Source of the DNA: Budorcas taxicolor
Taxonomy: Eukaryota > Chordata > Mammalia > Artiodactyla > Bovidae
Reading direction: 5' to 3'
Assembly (NCBI RefSeq): GCF_023091745.1
Contig: NC_068910.1
Location: 180,661,170 to 180,725,169 of the forward strand
DNA length: 64,000 nucleotides
The first letter of the stretch is position 1; every line of letters starts with the position of its first letter. Made by a program: the position numbers and the translations under genes. Below are positions 1 to 10,635 of this stretch, piece after piece. A model generated the notes under the pieces. The model worked only from the letters and a program-made list of their open reading frames with translations, was not told the origin of the DNA and did not search any database.

Positions 1-137
1 GGGAAGATCCCCTGGAGAAGGAAATGACAACCCACTCGAGCATTCTTGCTGGAGAATTCCATGGACAGAGGAGCCTGGTGGGCTACAACCATGGAGTCGC
101 AAAGAGTCGGACACGACTGAGCGACTTTCACTTTCAC
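1..137 (+). mobile_element. Bov-A SINE, cut by window start
   Basis: The first bases match the Bov-A unit (a '...CTGGAGAAGGAAATG...' start and a '...GTCGGACACGACTGAGCGACTT' end), followed by a short TTTCAC tail. Its left part lies outside the window. It is non-coding and was spread by BovB machinery. Confidence 0.85.
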
Positions 138-2480
138 CTGCTTTTTAGCTCTTTTCCCATCAAAACCTGATTTATACCTGAATTTTTTATTTGAATGCTT
201 ACTCTTATAGCTTTATGTCCTAAACATTATGTGGCTAACTTGACTTCAGAGCAGCTGATGAGCTGTGTGGCCTTCAGATAATATCTACCTTGCTGAAAGC
301 ATGCATGTAAACCAGCAAGGGATTTGTTCTGTCTTTCAGGAGCAAGGATAGCTTCTATACTAGCCAAATAATCAAAGTATTTCATAAGTTCTTTACTATT
401 ATGGCATCATATAGATTTTGACACTAAAACTTAAATCATAGGCCAATACTGGCCAGTGGTATTACAGATGTAAGCAAAAATGGTAATAATCCACCAAACC
501 TCAATACAAAGAAACTTTTAGATCAGAAGTAGAAGGTGAAACTTTGGTACTAATCAGCCTAGTGTAGATGTGGTAAGAAATGTTAATACATATATCCACA
601 TGCATACATGTACACACACAGTAAGAAATATCTAAATACAGTTCACTAATTTCCAGAAAATTACATGATTTGGTGGTTAAATATTCAGATTGTGAGTAAT
701 CCACAACCCTTGACTTGTGTCTCCTTCTCTGGCTAAATGTCTTTTGACCATTTCACTCCTCAAGAATATTTTCAACTGTGAAAATATTGAAGTCAGGGGG
801 AATAAAAAAGGTGAATATCAAACAAGTCATTTGGCCTACTTGTCATTAGCTGTGAGGAAGGTATCTTGGGGATAACAGTGAAAATTACATTTGCGAGTTG
901 TCAGCCTCAATAATATTTTCATTTTACTTCTGATTTTTCATGGGCATTGTAGAACTGGTGTTACTGCTCAAATACCACAAGTTCCAAGCTTGACTCATTT
1001 ACATTGAATAAGGCATGAATATTCATTGATACTCATGGTCAGTCATATTCTTCGTCATAACAGGTTTCATTCCAAAGGTCCTGTTTAGTTTTTACATAAT
1101 TCCATTGGTGCTGTTTTCATTTTGCAATCGACCTTCTGTATTATACAGGAATATATTTAGGGTTTGGTATTTTGACCACAGAAAGTTTATCGTTCTGCAA
1201 CTTCTAAATTGCAGAGGCAGCAATTTTGGAGTAGCCTGTACTAAAACTATTATACTTGAGAATAAGTTTTACTTGAAAGAAAGAAAAAGAACACTTATGT
1301 ATGTCTTAAACTGTGATGAAAAGTATGTCATTTCCATTTTCCAAGCAGACTTCAACATATGCATTGGTGTTTTTCGCTCGTATAATAGTGAGTAGCCAGA
1401 CCAAGAGAATGTTCTTCCTCACAGTACACTGAGTGTGCTCCCAAATGATTTTTTCTATGCTTCTCAAAAACTTTGATATTGAATTACTAAAAGTACTAAG
1501 CCCTTTCCAGATAGCTGTTGAGAAACATGTGGAATATTTTACCCTGAAATGTGGTTGTAATTTAATGGCACTGCATTAAAGAAAATATAATTGTTTAACT
1601 CTGCTGATTGTTTTGTTTTGCCAGCAAATACTGGCACACATGTTTTACAGAGGTGTGATATATTTCATATACTTTACAGAGGTGTGATATACTTCATTAC
1701 CTTTGAGGTCCAAGAGAGTTGCCATTAATGTAAGCTGTATTTTCGACCGAATCTCTGAGCAAAAGGTAAACTTTCCAGTATTTCTAACATTAAGGGATTA
1801 TTATCTTGTGAACATTAACCAAATGTAGCTACAGTCAAAATTTTATTATTAAATACTGAACCAGAGTAAAAAGAGTTGTATTCTTGAATTATGTTTATTT
1901 GTTCATAAAATCACCCCCTCTTTTCCATAAACAAAACCATCACTAAATAATACAGAGGAGGGGAAAAGTACAAGTTTTTGGTCACTTGAATTAGTAAGAC
2001 TGCCTTTATGATTATTTTTTATACAGTTAATGCTATAATAGGAATCTGTAGTCTTCTCATTCAAGATTTGCCTAAGGTTTTTGAACATATCCACTTTCCT
2101 TCCATCCACCCCATCTTCCTCCCTAACTAAATAGAAAATTCTAGGTAAATCATTATTTCTTCTTCCTCTTTTTTTATTTCATAGAATATAGCATTTAAAG
2201 TTAAACTAGTGTTATATCAACCAAAATAACACTCTTGAGAATTTGGAATTCTGGGTCTTTTTCCCAAGGAATAAAACTTTATAAGGTACTTTGGAGAAGG
2301 TGAGTTATAGTTGTGGTAACTTAAAGATACTAAACTAGAAATTTCTGTTTTCTTTTTTCATAAAATGTTTATTTATTAGACATTAGTAATAACTTAGGCT
2401 CAGAGCTACAGTATAAATTCTGTCTCTCTTCTGTTTTCTGTCTCTCTTCTTTATAATGCTCCCTTAATTATTCCATGTTT
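138..2480. other. AT-rich intergenic DNA, nothing recognised
   Basis: Only short ORFs without family resemblance are present (for example 96 codons at 1105-1395, with no splice or codon support). A 20-bp sequence around 1651-1689 (TTTACAGAGGTGTGATATA) occurs twice about 33 bp apart. I see no gene. Confidence 0.5.
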
Positions 2481-2840
2481 TAGTCCTCTATTGCTGTGTA
2501 ACAAGTTACCTCGCAAAATGTAGTGGCTTAAAGCAGCACACATTTATCGTCCTAATAGTTTCTGGGACTCAGCTTTCAATAGCTGGGAGACTGACTCAGG
2601 GTCTCCCACTAGGTTGCGATGAATTGCTGAATGGAGCTGCATCATGTTAAAGGAGGCAGAATCTGACTGGTGCTGGAGGACCTGCTCCCAAATTCACTCT
2701 CACAGCTGTTGACAAGAGATTTTATTTCCAGTTTGAGAGACCTCAGTTCTCCACCATGTGAGTCTCCCCAAAGTGTTACCTGAATGTCCTTCTGATGTGG
2801 CAAATGGCTTCCCAAAGAAAGAGTCAAGGAAATCTCACAT
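2481..2840. repeat. Ancient mammalian interspersed repeat
   Basis: The stretch starting TAGTCCTCTATTGCTGTGTAAC and continuing through 'AGTGGCTTAAA' and 'CTGGAGGACC' resembles a widespread old mammalian repeat (an LTR/MaLR-like or DNA-transposon family). I cannot assign the subfamily with certainty. Confidence 0.5.
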
Positions 2841-4119
2841 TTTTTTTTTCTCTCTCTCTTTTCCTTTTCTAGCTCTGCCTACAGGTAAGCCCCCGATAGG
2901 GAACTGCACTGCCATATCACAAGTGGTGGCACAGACACCTAAAATCCTGAGAGGATCTGTCACCCTGGTCAGGGAATCCATGAAAGGGACCTCTATGGTA
3001 AGATGATTGTTGGGGGAAATCTTGTTAGTTTTTCCTTCTAATTCCCTGCTTTGCCCTGAGGGCAGCTAAAATCTCATAGAATTATATAACAGTGGGAGAA
3101 GCCTAAAACTCTGAGAGAAAGCCATTTTTCTTCTCAGAGAAACTGAGAAATGGGGCGTCTGGGATTTAGAGCATGAGGGGAAATCCATAAGAGAAGAGAG
3201 AGAGAGAAGCAGCTCCCATAATTCTTTGTATGAACAGATGGAAGCCCCAGATTTAACACTATGAATTGGTTATGTGAGTAGCACAGACACAAAAGCATAG
3301 CAAATGTTTCATAGTTATTGCACAAACTGTACCGTGTCCCAGACTAACCCCTGAGTGAGAGACCCAAACATTACAACAAAAAGTTTAAAAAATTAAATTC
3401 ACATTGAAGCCAACATCCACAGAAAGCAATACAGAATTTGTCTGCAGTTCAAACCTACATGGCTAGATTACCTGTTAATCAAAACAATCAACATTCTTCC
3501 TGAGGATTGTAATGAGGCTTAGAACCTCACAACATATTTAAAGTTTCCATAACAACATTCATAATGATTTGACATAGAAATTTTGCAAACATAATATCTG
3601 ACCAATTCTCAATGGAAAAAAAGTCAACAGACACAAACTCTGAGATCCTCAAATGTTGGAAGTATCAGATACACTTTGGGGTAACCATGAGGTAAATCTG
3701 AACACTCTGGAAGTAAATGGAAATCTAAAACTTCCAGACATAGAGACAGAAATAGAATAAATGTTTTAAAACTCCTAACTGAAAATATGACACTAAAATT
3801 AAGACTTCCGTGGATATCTTAAATAGCATAAAGGAGAAGACTGAAGAAAAGGTGAGTGGGCTTTAAACACAGTGAAATAAAAATTACCCACTCTGAAGAA
3901 CATAGTGAAAAAAGGTTGAAAAAATTAACAGTTTCAGGGACTTGTAGGAGAATGAGAAATGTTTAAAATTTGTGTCATTGAAGTCCCACAAGAGTAAAAA
4001 CATAAACTGGTGTGGGAAAAGAATGGCTAAAAACTTTCCAAATTTGGTAAAAGACATAAATTTTCAGATTCAAGAAGCTCACCAAATTCTAAACATAATA
4101 AATTTAAAACCATGCTCAG

Positions 4120-4532
4120 TTCAGTTTAGTCGCTCAGTCGTGTCTGACTCTCTGTGACCCCATGAATCGCAGTACGCCAGGCCTCCCTGTCCATCACCAT
4201 CTCCCGGAGTTCACTCAGACTCACGTCCATCGAGTCAGTGATACCATCCAGCCATCTCATCCTGGGGCGTCCCCTTCTCCTCCTGCCCCCAATCCCTCCC
4301 AGCATCAAAGTCTTTTCCAATGAGTCAACTCTTCGCATGACGTGGCCAAAGTACTGGCATTTCAGTTTCAGCATCATTCCTTCCAAAGAAATCCCAGGGT
4401 TGATCTCCTTCAGAATGGACTGGTTGGATTTCCTTGCAGTCCAAGGGACTCTCAAGAGTCTTCTCCAACACCACAGTTCAAAAGCATCAATTCTTCGGCA
4501 CTCAGCTTTCTTCACAGTCCAATTCTCACACC
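4120..4532 (-). mobile_element. BovB LINE 3' fragment with perfect TSD
   Basis: Minus-strand translation gives the BovB C-terminal region (…[14 protein letters not shown]…, …[17 protein letters not shown]…). The element is flanked by a perfect 14-bp duplication, AAAACCATGCTCAG, at 4106-4119 and 4533-4546. It is 5'-truncated and inserted into the older L1. Confidence 0.92.
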
Positions 4533-5111
4533 AAAACCATGCTCAGATATTTCTTAATAAAACTGCTAAAAACAAAAGAGAAAATAAAATGAAAGCAGCC
4601 AAATGTTGTTACTTATAAGGAAACAAAATTTCTCATCAAAAACAATAGAAGCTAGATGACAGTAGGAAAATATCATTAAATTACTAGTAAAAGACTGTCA
4701 ACAGTTTTAAATCAACTTCTATACCAAGAGAAAATATGATTCAAGAGTAAAGACATTCTGAGAAGGAAAAATAGGAATTATTTTCCAACAGAGTTTCTCC
4801 AAAAGAAATACTACCAGTAGTTCCTCAAACTGAAGGAAAATGAAAGAATCAAACTTAGAATTTCAAGAATGAAAGAAAAACAAATATGGTAAATATCAAG
4901 GTAAATAAAGTAGACTATTTTTCTCTTCTTACATTTTTTTCAATATAAATGACTATAGAAAGCAAAAATTATAACATTTGCTGGTGATATTTTTCAGTGT
5001 ATGTAAATGAAATACATATAACAATTATAACAAATGATTTTGATGATTTTACATTTTATTTAAAATTGAAAATTGTCACTTTAAGAAGGCTGTGAGAGAT
5101 TTACATATAAA

Positions 5112-5325
5112 GGGCTTCCCCGGTGGCTCAGAGGTAAAAGAATCAGCCTGTAATGCAGGAGATGTAATAGACGCAAGTTCGATTCCTGGGTCAGGAAGAT
5201 CTCCTGGAGGAGAGCATGGCAACCTACTCCCGTATTCTTGCCTGGAGAATCCTATGGACAGAGGAGCCTGGTGGACAAGTCCATAAGGTCACAAAGGATT
5301 GGACACAACTGAAGTGACTTCAAAA
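5112..5325 (+). mobile_element. Bov-tA SINE (tRNA head plus Bov-A body)
   Basis: It begins with the tRNA-derived head GGGCTTCCCCGGTGGCTCAG and has a B-box-like AGTTCGATTCC motif. The Bov-A body follows (TGGAGAATCCTATGGACAGAGG) and ends at the GTGACTTC tail. The tRNA resemblance is SINE-derived and not a tRNA gene. Confidence 0.9.
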
Positions 5326-5827
5326 GCATGCATGCATATGTATGTAAAATACTGTATATGGTATAATCCATAGATAGACTGCTAAAAATGTAATAGAAAA
5401 GATAGATAAAAATCCAACAGATAAATTTAAATGAAATTAAAAATTAAAATAATCCAACAGAAGGCATGAAACTTGATAGAGAAACCAAAAAATAAGGAGA
5501 AAAACAGAAAGCAAATAATAGTGAATCTAATTATACCAATAACCACATTGAACGTAAATGGTCTAAATGTACTAAGTGAAAAACATGGTCAGATTAGCTA
5601 TATTTCATAACTTTACTTTAAATTGAATGATACAAGTAAATTTAAAACATAGAAATGTTATGCTATGCAACACTAATCGTAAGAAATCTGTGGTGGCTGT
5701 ATTAACATCAGACAAAGATTTCAGGGCAAAAAAAAATTTACCAGGGGTAGAGAGAAACATTAGACAGTGTTAAAAGGGTCAATTCACCAAGAAGACATAA
5801 AAACCCTAAATATGCACATACCTAGCA

Positions 5828-7010
5828 CCAAGGTCGTGGTAGGAACAATTCCAGGATGACCCTCTCTGGCACCCCCATTCCTGTGTACACACCTGTATAA
5901 TTCCATCCTTCAAAGTGTGGGCAGGAACTGCACTACACCAGGATATCACTTGCGGAATTAGGTTATATTACCTGGCAAAGGTGAAGGGATTTAGCAGATA
6001 TAATTAAGGTTCCCAAGTCAACTTCTTTATTTAAGTTGGTCAAAAGGGAAGATTTCCTCTGTGGGTATAATTTAGTCCGGAAAACCTCCTTAAAGGAGTA
6101 ATTGGTCTCTTCATGAAGGAGGAAATTCACCCCATAGCTCTGGAAGAAGTATGGTGCCATATTGCTAAAGGGTCTGTGGAAGTACTACATGGCAGGAACT
6201 GTAGAAGTTTCTAGGAATTGAGAGTAAAGCCCAGTCAGTAGCCAACAAGAAATCTTGGACCTCAGGTAGACAATATCAAGGAAATAAAATTATGCCAGTA
6301 ACCTAAATGATCTTGGAAGAGGACCTTGAGTCTCAGGTGCTGACAAAGACTTGGCTCACATCTTGATTTCAGCCTTAGGGAACCCTGAACAGAGGACATA
6401 ACTAATCTGTACCTGAATTTCTGACCCACAGAAACCGGGAAACAATAAATAAATGTTATTTTATGTTGCCCTATTGGTCTTGGAGCGAGTGATGAGAATG
6501 AAAACAGAACACAAAATCTGGTGCAGTGGGTCAGGGGACCTGCAGCCTCTATTGGACTGAAGTGCAGAGTCCACTCTGAGTCCAGCTTTTAATCCTAATT
6601 GCAGACTACAAGACTTTTTTGATCTTATCTTTTCCAAGACACTACACTGACATAGTCCAGATTACCTTGTTTTTACCCCAGGCCATTCCCTTTTGGGCTA
6701 GTCTCAGGAACAATCAGCAAGTGCATAAGCAGCATTCCGGCCTGACACCTACCCTGTGTTCCAAGGTCCATGCTTTCATGATTCCAGTCATACTCCCTTC
6801 TGGGTCTGGCCTTGGGGTTTATAACAAGATTATTCTTAATAAAAACATGGAAGATAATCATTAGCACAGTTTCTTAATATATGCTGTTTTTTCAGGTGCT
6901 ATTTATGTGGAATTTCTCAAGGCTGTGAAAGTACGTTATTAGGAATTCACACTACAATTTTAGGCTGCTAATTTTGTGATAATTTGTTGCATAACAGTAG
7001 AAAACTAAAA
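5828..7010 (+). mobile_element. Old LTR-like repeat block inserted in L1, itself interrupted
   Basis: L1 ORF2 text stops near 5828 and resumes near 7012 ('AGAGCTTCAAAATAC'), so the block is an insertion. Its flanks look like one old mammalian repeat: 'TTAAGGTTCCCAAGTCA…' before, and '…TGATAATTTGTTGC…AGAAAACTAA' after. The central part (about 6465-6950) is a second, unidentified insertion. The family is not assigned. Confidence 0.4.
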
Positions 7011-7777
7011 CAAGAGCTTCAAAATACACGAAGGGAAAGCTCATAAAAGTAGAAGGAAGAAGAGCAAATCCAAAATTATAGTTTGACATTTCAACACTCT
7101 GCTCTCAATAAACAATAGAAAAAGAAAAAGACACAAAATATTAGCAAGGATACAGAGGATCTGAACACCATCAAAAACTATTTTACATTTATAGAAGAAC
7201 ATTCCTCCCAACAATAGCAGAATATACGTTCTTTTCAACTGTACATTTGCCAAAAAAAAAAAAAATCTGGGCCATACATTTAAAAGACCTGTAATCATAC
7301 AAAATATGTTCTATGACCATAGTGGAATTGAACTAGAAATCAAAAACAGATATCTTAGAAATTTCCAAAGATTTGGAAATGAACAATACTTATAACTCAT
7401 GAATCAAAGAAGGAGATTCTCAAGGGAAATTAGAAAATAGGTTTAGCAAAATGAAAATATAACTTACTAAAATTTCCAGAACATAGCTAAAGCAGTACTT
7501 ACAAGTAAATTTATAGTAGTAAAGGCTTATATTTGACAAAAAAAAGTCTCAAATCAATAACTCAAGTTTTAAGTAACAAACAAATGAGCAAATTAAGCTC
7601 AAAGTTAGAAAGAAGGAAATAATTGAGAATATAAATCAGTGAAATTTAATCTAAGAAGATAATATAGAAAATTGGTGAAACCAAAAACTAGAAAAGACTA
7701 ATGCAATTGATAAAATTTCACCCAAAATGAACAAGACAAAAGGGAGACACAAATTACAAAAATCTAAAATGTAAGAG

Positions 7778-9128
7778 CCTCTTGATGAAAGTGAAAGAAA
7801 AGAGTGGAAAAGTTGGCTTCAGTTCAGTTCAGTTCACTTCAGTCACTCAGTCATGTCCGACCCTTTGCGACCCCATGAATCGCAGCACACCAGGCCTCCC
7901 TGTCCATCACCAACTCCCAGAGTTCACCCAAACTCACGTCCATCGAGTCAGTGATGCCATCCAGCCATCTCATCCTCTGTCGTCCCCTTCTCCTCCTGCC
8001 CCAAATCCCTCCCAGCATCAGAGTCTTTTCCAATGAGTCAACGCTTCGCATGAGGTGGCCAAAGTACTGGAGTTGCAGCTTTAGCATCATTCCTTCCAAA
8101 GAAATCCCAGGGTTGATCTCCTTCAGAATGGACTGGTTGGATCTCCTTGCAGTCCAAGGGACTCTCAAGAGTCTTCTCCAACACCACAGTTGAAAAACAT
8201 CAATTCTTCGGCCCTCAGCCTTCTTCACAGTCCAACTCTCACATCCATACATGACTACTGGAAAAACCATAGCCTTGACTAGACGGACCTTAGTCAGCAA
8301 AGTAATGTCTCTGCTTTTGAATATGCTACCTAGGTTGGTCATCACTTTTCTTCCAAGGAGTAAGCGTCTTTTAATTTCATGGCTGCAATCACCATCTGCA
8401 GTGATTTTGGAGCCCAAAAAAATAAAGTCTGACACTGTTTCCTTAAAACTCAACATTCAGAAAACTAAGATCATGGTATCCAGTCCCACCACTTCATGGC
8501 AAATAGATGGGGAAACAGTGGAAACAGTGGCTGACTTTATTTTTGGGGGCTCCAAAATCACTACAGATGGTGACTGCAGCCATGAAATTAAAAGACGCTT
8601 ACTCTTTGGAAGGAAAGTTATGACCAAACTAGACAGCATATTGAAAAGCAGAGACATTACTTTGCCATCGAAGGTCTGTCTAGTCAAGGCTATGGTTCTT
8701 CCAGTAGTCATGTATGGATGCAAGAGTTGGACTACAAAGAAAGCTGAGCCCAGAAGAATTGATGCTTTTGAACTGGTGTGTTGGAGAAGACTCTTGAGAG
8801 CCCCTTTGACTGCGAGGAGATCCAACCAGTCCATCCTTAAGATCAGTCTTGAATATTCATTGGAAGGACTGATGTTGAAGCTGAAACTCTGATACTTTGG
8901 CCACCTGATGCAAAGAACTGACTCATTTGAAAAGACTCTGATGCTGGGTAAGATTGAGGGCAGGAGGAGAAGGGGACGACAGAGAATTAGATGGTTGGAT
9001 GGCATCACCAACTTGAGGGACATGAGTTTAAGTGAACTCTGGAAGTTGGTGATGGACATGGAGGCCTGGCATGCTGCAGTCCATGGGGTCGCAAAGAGTC
9101 AGATACGACTGAGTGACTGAACTGACTA
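7778..9128 (+). mobile_element. BovB LINE, sense, split by an antisense BovB
   Basis: Sense BovB RT-domain text starts at 7778 (GCCTCTTGATGAAAGTGAAAG), stops at about 7819 and resumes at about 8443 (TTAAAACTCAACATTCAG). It then runs to the BovB 3' end at 9128. The outer target duplication AAAATGTAAGAG is perfect (7766-7777 and 9129-9140). The 213-codon frame at 8251-8892 is a mixture of the two copies and is not a gene. Confidence 0.9.
7820..8442 (-). mobile_element. Antisense BovB nested inside a sense BovB
   Basis: A minus-strand BovB 3' fragment, including the terminal CAGTTCAGTTCAGTTCAC at its 3' end, lies exactly between the split codons of the host BovB. Its reading frame is open for 201 codons at 7851-8456 (…[16 protein letters not shown]…). 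At most a 2-bp duplication (TT) is visible at the junctions. Confidence 0.88.
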
Positions 9129-9606
9129 AAAATGTAAGAGACATCACTGCAGATTTAGACATTTAAAAAGCAATGAAAAGCATTATGAACAACTCTTGCC
9201 CACTAACTTAATAACTTAGATGAAATGGACAAATTCTGTGAGATAAAATTTATCAATTCTATCCAAGCTCTTCCAGAAAATAGGAGCATAAACTTCCTAA
9301 CTCATATTTATGAAACCAGCATAACCTTGATACCAGACAAAGACAATAAAGGAAGGCTCCAAGCCAATAAACCACAAGAATATAGACACAAAAATTCTGA
9401 AACCAATATTAGTTAATTTAATGCAGCAGTAATTATAAATAATAAAACAATTATGACCAATTCAAATTTATACAGGGAATGAAAGTCATTCAATGTTTGA
9501 AAGTCAACTCTATTAATTGACTGAAAAGGACACCCTGCAAGATTATACCAATAAAACAGAAGACGCATTTGGCAAAGTACATTATTAATTCATGATTTTA
9601 AAACAC

Positions 9607-9929
9607 TTCAGTTCAGTTCAGTTGCTCAGTCACGTCCGACTCTTTGTGACCCCATGAATCGCAGCACACCAGGCCTCCCTGTCCGTTACCAACTCCCGGA
9701 GTTCACTCAGACTCACGTCCATCGAGTCAGTGATGCCATCCAGCCATCTCATCCTCTGCCATCCCCTTCTCCTACTGCCCCCAATCCCTCCCAGCATCAG
9801 AGTCTTTTCCAATGAGTCAATTCTTCGCATGAGGTGGCCAAAGTACTGGAGTTTCAGCTTTAGCATCATTCCTTCCAAAGAAATCCCAGGGCTGATCTCC
9901 TTCAGAATGGACTGGTTGGATCTCCTAGC
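9607..9929 (-). mobile_element. BovB LINE 3' fragment
   Basis: The plus strand reads from TTCAGTTCAGTTCAGTTGCTC to GGTTGGATCTCCTAGC, which is the antisense of the last ~320 bp of BovB. L1 sequence resumes directly after it. No clear target duplication was seen. Confidence 0.88.
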
Positions 9930-10635
9930 AACCAAGAATAGGAAAACTTTCCTAACTTGATCAAGGGCAACTATCAAAAAAAGAAAGGAAAGAAAAAGAA
10001 ATTCTACAGCTAACTTCATATTTAAATATGTTTAATAAGATTTCATATTAGAATAGCTAAATTCAAGAAAATAGTACTACAAGTTCTAATGAAGATGGAC
10101 AGTAAGTGGAACTCAAATATTGCTGGTGAGAATGTAAAATGGTACAACCACCTTGGAGAGCATTTTAGAAGTTTCTTGTAAAGTTAAAAACACACTTATC
10201 ATATGATCCAACTATGGAACTCCTAGTATTTATCCAAGAAAAATAAAAAATTTTGTTTTCACAAGTAATTTTTCATGTGTTTACAGTTTCTTTATTCATA
10301 ATTTGCATAAAATAAAAACAAAAATAAGCTTTAACTGGAGAATAATTTAGTTCATTACACAATGGTTTATTGTTCAACAATAAGAACAAACTACTGCTGA
10401 AATCATCAGCATGAATAAGTCTTGAATTCATTATGCTGGGTGAAAGAAGCCACACTCAGAAGACTATAAATTTGGAATGACTTTTTTGCACAGTGTTAAG
10501 TACAGGTCAAATTTTATATGTTGGGGTTTTTTTTTTTCCAAGCAGTTGTCCTAGCCAGTTTATTGAAAAGTCTGTCAACACCACATATGTCATAAATCAG
10601 GTTTCCATACTGCTTGAGTCTATTATGGAAACCCT

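Larger units (their letters stand above)
3300..10510 (+). mobile_element. Old L1 LINE, sense, split by later insertions
   Basis: L1-like text appears in the expected sense order. An ORF1-like part lies at about 3.6-5.05 kb. ORF2 endonuclease-like sequence is at 5.4-5.83 kb and continues at 7.01-7.77 kb. RT-like sequence follows at 9.13-9.6 kb, and a 3' UTR-like part with the 'GGTGAGAATGTAAAATGGT' signature at about 10.12-10.5 kb. Stops and indels are everywhere, so it is dead. It is interrupted by BovB (4120-4532), a Bov-tA SINE (5112-5325), an LTR-like block (5828-7010), a BovB pair (7778-9128) and another BovB (9607-9929). The exact 5' limit is uncertain. Confidence 0.75.

Noticed and set aside
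5112..5190. tRNA-like sequence
   Set aside because: It belongs to the tRNA-derived head of a Bov-tA SINE; similar heads at 28690, 36816 and 37922 are also SINEs.
8251..8892. 213-codon plus-strand frame
   Set aside because: It is the fusion of antisense and sense BovB frames across the nested insertion, not a gene.
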